Positions 59,809-64,000 of a stretch of DNA of 64,000 bases are shown in pieces (position 1 is the stretch's first letter; each line of letters begins with the position of its first letter). The stretch comes from an uncultured Succiniclasticum sp. Its GTDB lineage: Bacteria; Bacillota; Negativicutes; Acidaminococcales; Acidaminococcaceae. The notes beneath the pieces were generated by a model, which saw nothing but the letters and a program-made list of their open reading frames with translations, did not search any database and had not been told where the DNA came from. The position numbers and the translations under genes are program-made. The stretch is taken from contig CAJOKZ010000002.1 of NCBI GenBank assembly GCA_905235335.1, positions 939 to 64,938 of the forward strand. Reading direction: 5' to 3'.

Positions 59809-61221
59809 ATGCCTGACCCGAACTGGAAGACGTCCTGCCACCACATGTCGGTCTGCGCCCTCACCGGCGCCTCCGCTTTTTTTGCGTCCATCTCCGGCAG
59901 CTTTATCCTGATCAACGGTCCTCTCTGGTGCTATTTCTATGCCATGAAATATGTGGAAGACTACGACGCCTCCGCCCTGCGCCGTTTCCATTGCACACAA
60001 CCGGAAGGCAACGCGCTGGTATACGGGACGGAAAAAGACCTGCTGGCGGGATTGGATTTTATCAAAAACAACTTTACGCCGGAACGGGTCTTCATCGTCA
60101 ACAACTGCAGCGTCAGCCTGGTCGGCGACGATATTGCGGCCATTGCGGCCAAAGCAGCGCTGCCCTGCCCAGTTTACACCGTGGACAGCGGCGGCATCTC
60201 CGGGGATTTTCCGGAGGGATATGAGATCGCGCTGCTGCGGGTCATAAAGGAAGTAAAAAAGAACGCAAAAACGAAAACGGATTTACCTTTTGAAAACCCA
60301 AATTTGCAAGACGGCAATACCGTTTCAACGAATGTTTCCAAGCCGGAAAACGCTTCCGAAGCCGACGAAAGCGCCGCGAACGGTTCCGGTATTCCTTCCG
60401 CCAGGCCTTCCGTCAATCTTCTGGGCCTGACCCCCACTTACTTCCGGGGCGAAGAAGACATAAAAGAAGTCCGCCGCATTCTGGAAAAAGCGGGCTATCG
60501 TATCAATGCCGTCCCCGGCGGTGGCTCCACCTGGGACGAAATCATGCGGCTTCCCAACGCGGATTTAAATCTTGTACTGCGGGACGAACTGGCGCTGAAA
60601 GCCGCCAAAGCGCTGGAATCAGAATTCGGCACGCCGTTTATATCCGCAGGCATGCCCTACGGTATCCAGGGTACGCTCCGGTGGCTGGCCACGATCGATG
60701 CCGCACTGCCTGCCAAAAATCCGGAAGCCGTCAGACTGGAAGCGGAAACCGTCAACGCCCGGCTCCGGTTCCGCAGCAGCAACATGCAGTCCCTGTGGGG
60801 CCCCTTGTGGTTCGACAATATCCTGATCGCCGCGCCGCCTTCGGAAGCCGCCGGTCTCGCGGAAGCGGTCCGGGGCGAATGGGCCGACACCGGAAATCTG
60901 GTCATCCACTTCTCTCAGGACACGCCCCTGCGTCCGGCATCGGCAGATAAGATCTGCATTGCGGGAAAAGACGACGCCGCCATGAAAGAAACCTTTGAAA
61001 AATGGAACGACGGCCTTGTCCTGGGATCTTCCCTCGAAGCAAGCCGTCTTGTGCGTTTGAACAAACCCTTCGTAAACTGCAACATCGTGCTGCCGTCCTA
61101 TCACGAGATCATCGCGTCCGACGCGCCCCTGTGCGGCATCCGCGGCGCCGCTTACCTGTTCGAACGGATCTGGAACGCAAAATTAAACGGCTGCATGGAC
61201 GAGGTCAGGCAAACAAAATAA
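59809..61221 (+). CDS. Nitrogenase component 1-like protein (paralog B)
   Basis: MPDPNWKTSCHHMSVCALTGASAFFASISGSFILINGPLWCYFYA; VYGTEKDLLAGLDFI; VFIVNNCSVSLVGDDIAAIA; GLTPTYFRGEEDIKEVRRILEKAGYRINAVPGGGSTWDEI. Confidence 0.8.
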   Translation: MPDPNWKTSCHHMSVCALTGASAFFASISGSFILINGPLWCYFYAMKYVEDYDASALRRFHCTQPEGNALVYGTEKDLLAGLDFIKNNFTPERVFIVNNCSVSLVGDDIAAIAAKAALPCPVYTVDSGGISGDFPEGYEIALLRVIKEVKKNAKTKTDLPFENPNLQDGNTVSTNVSKPENASEADESAANGSGIPSARPSVNLLGLTPTYFRGEEDIKEVRRILEKAGYRINAVPGGGSTWDEIMRLPNADLNLVLRDELALKAAKALESEFGTPFISAGMPYGIQGTLRWLATIDAALPAKNPEAVRLEAETVNARLRFRSSNMQSLWGPLWFDNILIAAPPSEAAGLAEAVRGEWADTGNLVIHFSQDTPLRPASADKICIAGKDDAAMKETFEKWNDGLVLGSSLEASRLVRLNKPFVNCNIVLPSYHEIIASDAPLCGIRGAAYLFERIWNAKLNGCMDEVRQTK

Positions 61222-61238
61222 AAAGAACAGGCAACGTT

Positions 61239-61898
61239 TTATGTATTACCGGGAAACAACAGCTCCGCTACATGCACCGCCCGTTTTCCTTCCGGCAGTC
61301 CCTGCGCCAGCCCGGTAAGGCAGGAGTTGCAGTAACAGGCCGTCCGACCTGTTGTAAATCGCTGACAATACGTTTTAAGATATGCGTCGATCTCTTCCGG
61401 AGATTTCGGCTGCATATCTTTTTTGATTTCCGCAAACCGCAATGGCGCCAGCGTAAAATTGTCGGGACGCATGGGACCAAGCAAAAAGCTGCCGTCAAAA
61501 TTGATTTCTTTTTCTGTTCCGGGAAGCTCCACGATTTCCACATTCATTTTGCGAAGCACGCTGCGTACCGCCGCCTTTTCCGCCTCTCTTGCTTTGGCGC
61601 GGTAGCAGTCCTGCAGGGTGATGCGCTCCCCTTTATAATCTGGGAACGGGAAATCCGGCAGGCTGTCGATGAACTCATACAGGCTGATCACCTTTGCGGC
61701 CGGCCGGTTCTCTCCGATAATAATACTGCATGTCTCACAAACGGTAATCACGATATCGTTCCAGCCCGACAGGGCTTTATGCCCCGGACGGCAGCAGCCG
61801 GCCACACGGACACCTTCCGAAGTCATGAAGCGTTTCACTTTTTCAGAAGTTTCCGGACGCAGTTTTGTAAAATTACAGCTGGGAAAATAATATTTCAT
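61239..61898 (-). CDS. Cys-rich CCG/HdrB-like (Fe-S binding) protein
   Basis: YFPSCNFTKLRPE...GCCRPGHKALSGWNDIVITVCETCSIIIGE; ACYCNSCLTGL. Confidence 0.55.
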   Translation of the reverse strand: MKYYFPSCNFTKLRPETSEKVKRFMTSEGVRVAGCCRPGHKALSGWNDIVITVCETCSIIIGENRPAAKVISLYEFIDSLPDFPFPDYKGERITLQDCYRAKAREAEKAAVRSVLRKMNVEIVELPGTEKEINFDGSFLLGPMRPDNFTLAPLRFAEIKKDMQPKSPEEIDAYLKTYCQRFTTGRTACYCNSCLTGLAQGLPEGKRAVHVAELLFPGNT

Positions 61899-62043
61899 AA
61901 CCGCCCTCTCCTCATGTCATCAGAACACAATGGTAAACTCAGACTATTGTTTCAAATATTATTTTTTAATGCAGGATTCGTCATCATATAAATCTCTTTG
62001 CCATATGCGCACGCTTCGCAAAAAGTGTATCACAGTTTTACAA

Positions 62044-62078
62044 CGAAAAAAAGCCCTGCAAACCAATTTGCAGGGTCA
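62044..62078 (-). terminator. Terminator downstream of tRNA-Arg
   Basis: RC ccctgcaaattggtttgcagggctttttttcg. Confidence 0.85.
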
Positions 62079-62085
62079 TTATCTC

Positions 62086-62160
62086 TGGTGCGCCTGAGAC
62101 GAATCGAACGTCCGCACCCGGTTCCGGAGACCGGCGCTCTATCCACTGAGCTACAGGCGC
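62086..62160 (-). tRNA. tRNA-Arg (anticodon CCG)
   Basis: RC GCGCCTGTAGCTCAGTGGATAGAGCGCCGGTCTCCGGAACCGGGTGCGGACGTTCGATTCGTCTCAGGCGCACCA; anticodon loop CTCCGGA. Confidence 0.95.
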
Positions 62161-62315
62161 TTATTAAATTGTACGTGAAGTATTATAGCACAGTTTGCCA
62201 CGCATGGCAAATTATTTTAAAGAGAATCCCTTTCCTTCCTTTTCCCTCTCCCATTTTACCAACCCTCTCGGGATATCCCGGTCCACAACGCGAAGACGCG
62301 CCGGTTGCCAGCTCG

Positions 62316-64000
62316 TTATTTGATTACCGGCCTTCCCCCTTTGTCCCTGAATATCGTTTTGCACTGAGGGCAGGACCAGAACAGTCCGTATCGCCCCTTC
62401 TTCTTTTCCAGAATGGCATGATCGGCGGGACACTGTTCGATGACCGGGTTCCCTTCTTTATCCGCGGCGTAATACACCGTTTTCTTCGTTATGGGGGAAA
62501 CGCACTTTTTATCATCGCAGACATAAAAATACTGTTTCGTCTTCGGGGAATAGTGCCGGTTCAGCGTCTCTTTCCCGCATACCGGGCAGACATATGTCCG
62601 GGCCGCTGCTTCCGGCTGTACGGGCGCAACGGGCTTCCCGTCCGTTCCCACATCGTAATAAACAGGCTTCCCCGTCACAGGGGATACGCAGTCCTGATTG
62701 TCGCAGACAAAAAACGCCTTTTTCGTCTTCCGGGAATAATGTTTCATCAGACGGCCGGTATGGCAGAGAGGACAGGGTTCCGCCGTATATCCCGGGAACA
62801 CGTGCTGCTGCGCGTAGCTGATGTTCCGGTCAACGGTGTCATAAACGGACTGCATGAACTCTTCCACCGAGCCTTCCCCACGGGCAATTTCCGCCAGGGC
62901 GAATTCCATCTCTGCCGTGGTGTCCGGCTTCGTCAGAGTGACATCTACGTTTCCAATGAGCTGGAAGCCAAGCTCCGTCGGCACCAGCTCTTTTTTCACC
63001 TTCTCCATAAACGGCATCTGGGTCTGCCGGTTCCCCCGGATCCCCTGGAGTTCCGAGATGATGGTATCCCGGGTGGCGGGGGTGCCGATGCCCTTCACTT
63101 CCTTCAGCTTGTCACGGTTGGGGTTCTTCGGGTCCATGAACCGGTAGATGTTGGCCATGGCCGACAGCAACGTGCCTTCGGTGAACCGCTTGGGCGGCTT
63201 GGTCTCTTTTTCCATCAGGTCCACCTTATCCGGCCTGCCCAGATTCTCGTCTTTTACAAGGTCGGGCAGCACACGGTTCAAGCTTTCGCCCCCGTCCGCC
63301 GCATCGCTGCTTCCCACCCCCGCGGTCTGGCCGCCGAACACGGCCCGGAAACCCGGCTTCAGAATCAGCCGGCCGCTGCCCTTGAACCGTTCATCCGCAA
63401 GCAGTATCTCAAAGGTGACCGTCTCAAATTCGCAGGGCGGATAGAACTGCATCACATACCGTTCCGCAATCATGGTATATATCTTCTCTTCCGTCCCGCT
63501 CAGCTGGCCGGGCCGTTCGCCGGTAGGGATGATGGCATGATGGGCCGTTACCTTTTTGTCGTTCCAGGCCCGGGAGAACAGGGAGACATCGGCCCCTGCC
63601 GCGCCCCGCACCGAGCGCCCCGCTAGACTGTCCAGTATCCGCGGCGCATCCCTGTGCTGCGCCCTTGGGATATAGTTACAGTCGGAACGGGGATAGGATA
63701 CAAACTTTTTCTCATATAAGGACTGCACGGTGGACAGAGCCAGCTTCGGGGAGATGCCGAAACGGGCGTTGGCCTCAACCTGCAGGGTGTCCAGCGAATA
63801 TGGCAGCGGCGGCGCTTCCGTCCCCTTTTTGCGGGTGACCTTTGTTACCGTGCCGTCAGCAGCGGAAACTTTCTCCCGGACCATTTCCGCCACACGCCTG
63901 TCCAGCAGCCTCCCCTCTTCGTCAAAGAGGAGTCCTTCCCGATTTGCGGGTGTCCCGCCGTCCGTTGGCGCAGTAATGGCGAAAAGGGCCTGCCCTTCGC
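62316..64000 (-). CDS. topB: DNA topoisomerase III with C-terminal zinc-ribbon domains, N-terminus beyond window
   Basis: ARFGISPKLALSTVQSLYEKKFVSYPRSDCNYIP; repeated CPLCHTGRLMKHYSRKTKKAFFVC / CPVCGKETLNRHYSPKTKQYFYVC; frame stays open to the window end. Confidence 0.92.
   Translation of the reverse strand, partial: EGQALFAITAPTDGGTPANREGLLFDEEGRLLDRRVAEMVREKVSAADGTVTKVTRKKGTEAPPLPYSLDTLQVEANARFGISPKLALSTVQSLYEKKFVSYPRSDCNYIPRAQHRDAPRILDSLAGRSVRGAAGADVSLFSRAWNDKKVTAHHAIIPTGERPGQLSGTEEKIYTMIAERYVMQFYPPCEFETVTFEILLADERFKGSGRLILKPGFRAVFGGQTAGVGSSDAADGGESLNRVLPDLVKDENLGRPDKVDLMEKETKPPKRFTEGTLLSAMANIYRFMDPKNPNRDKLKEVKGIGTPATRDTIISELQGIRGNRQTQMPFMEKVKKELVPTELGFQLIGNVDVTLTKPDTTAEMEFALAEIARGEGSVEEFMQSVYDTVDRNISYAQQHVFPGYTAEPCPLCHTGRLMKHYSRKTKKAFFVCDNQDCVSPVTGKPVYYDVGTDGKPVAPVQPEAAARTYVCPVCGKETLNRHYSPKTKQYFYVCDDKKCVSPITKKTVYYAADKEGNPVIEQCPADHAILEKKKGRYGLFWSCPQCKTIFRDKGGRPVIK

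Noticed and set aside
1-64000. CRISPR array, prophage or ICE
   Set aside because: No regularly spaced direct repeats, Cas genes, integrase, or phage structural genes seen

Overview
64 kb chromosomal window, probably from a Negativicutes (Acidaminococcaceae-like) bacterium; the lineage is an inference. Mostly housekeeping and metabolic genes: purC, carB, ilvBN, a CcdA-TlpA fusion, M20 hydrolases with DcuC, CapA, NUDIX, SDR/flavodoxin with LysR, rlmD, fur, transaldolase, a uracil permease, SepF, typA, a dctPQM TRAP transporter, an MBL-fold RNase-like protein, recQ, nth, EIIA-Glc, ogt and topB. Long + strand ORFs lying over carB, ilvB and typA are antisense shadows. The most interesting points are: (1) a solitary, highly structured IS200/IS605-type omega-RNA-like element (~24128-24520) with no nuclease ORF, while a separate TnpB is cut by the left window edge; (2) a complete T-box leader with promoter, AGGGTGGTACCGCG and terminator in front of a DctPQM TRAP transporter; (3) a tandem pair of nitrogenase-component-1-like genes with no NifH in the window, facing a Cys-rich HdrB/CCG-like gene; (4) a degenerate tRNA-Cys next to the tnpB element; (5) a membrane-fused type-B carboxylesterase homolog whose nucleophile elbow reads GFESG, next to a truncated amidohydrolase relic; (6) a tautomerase with a histone-H1-like Lys/Ala tail. 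All calls come from reading the sequence and remembered family motifs. No database search was run.
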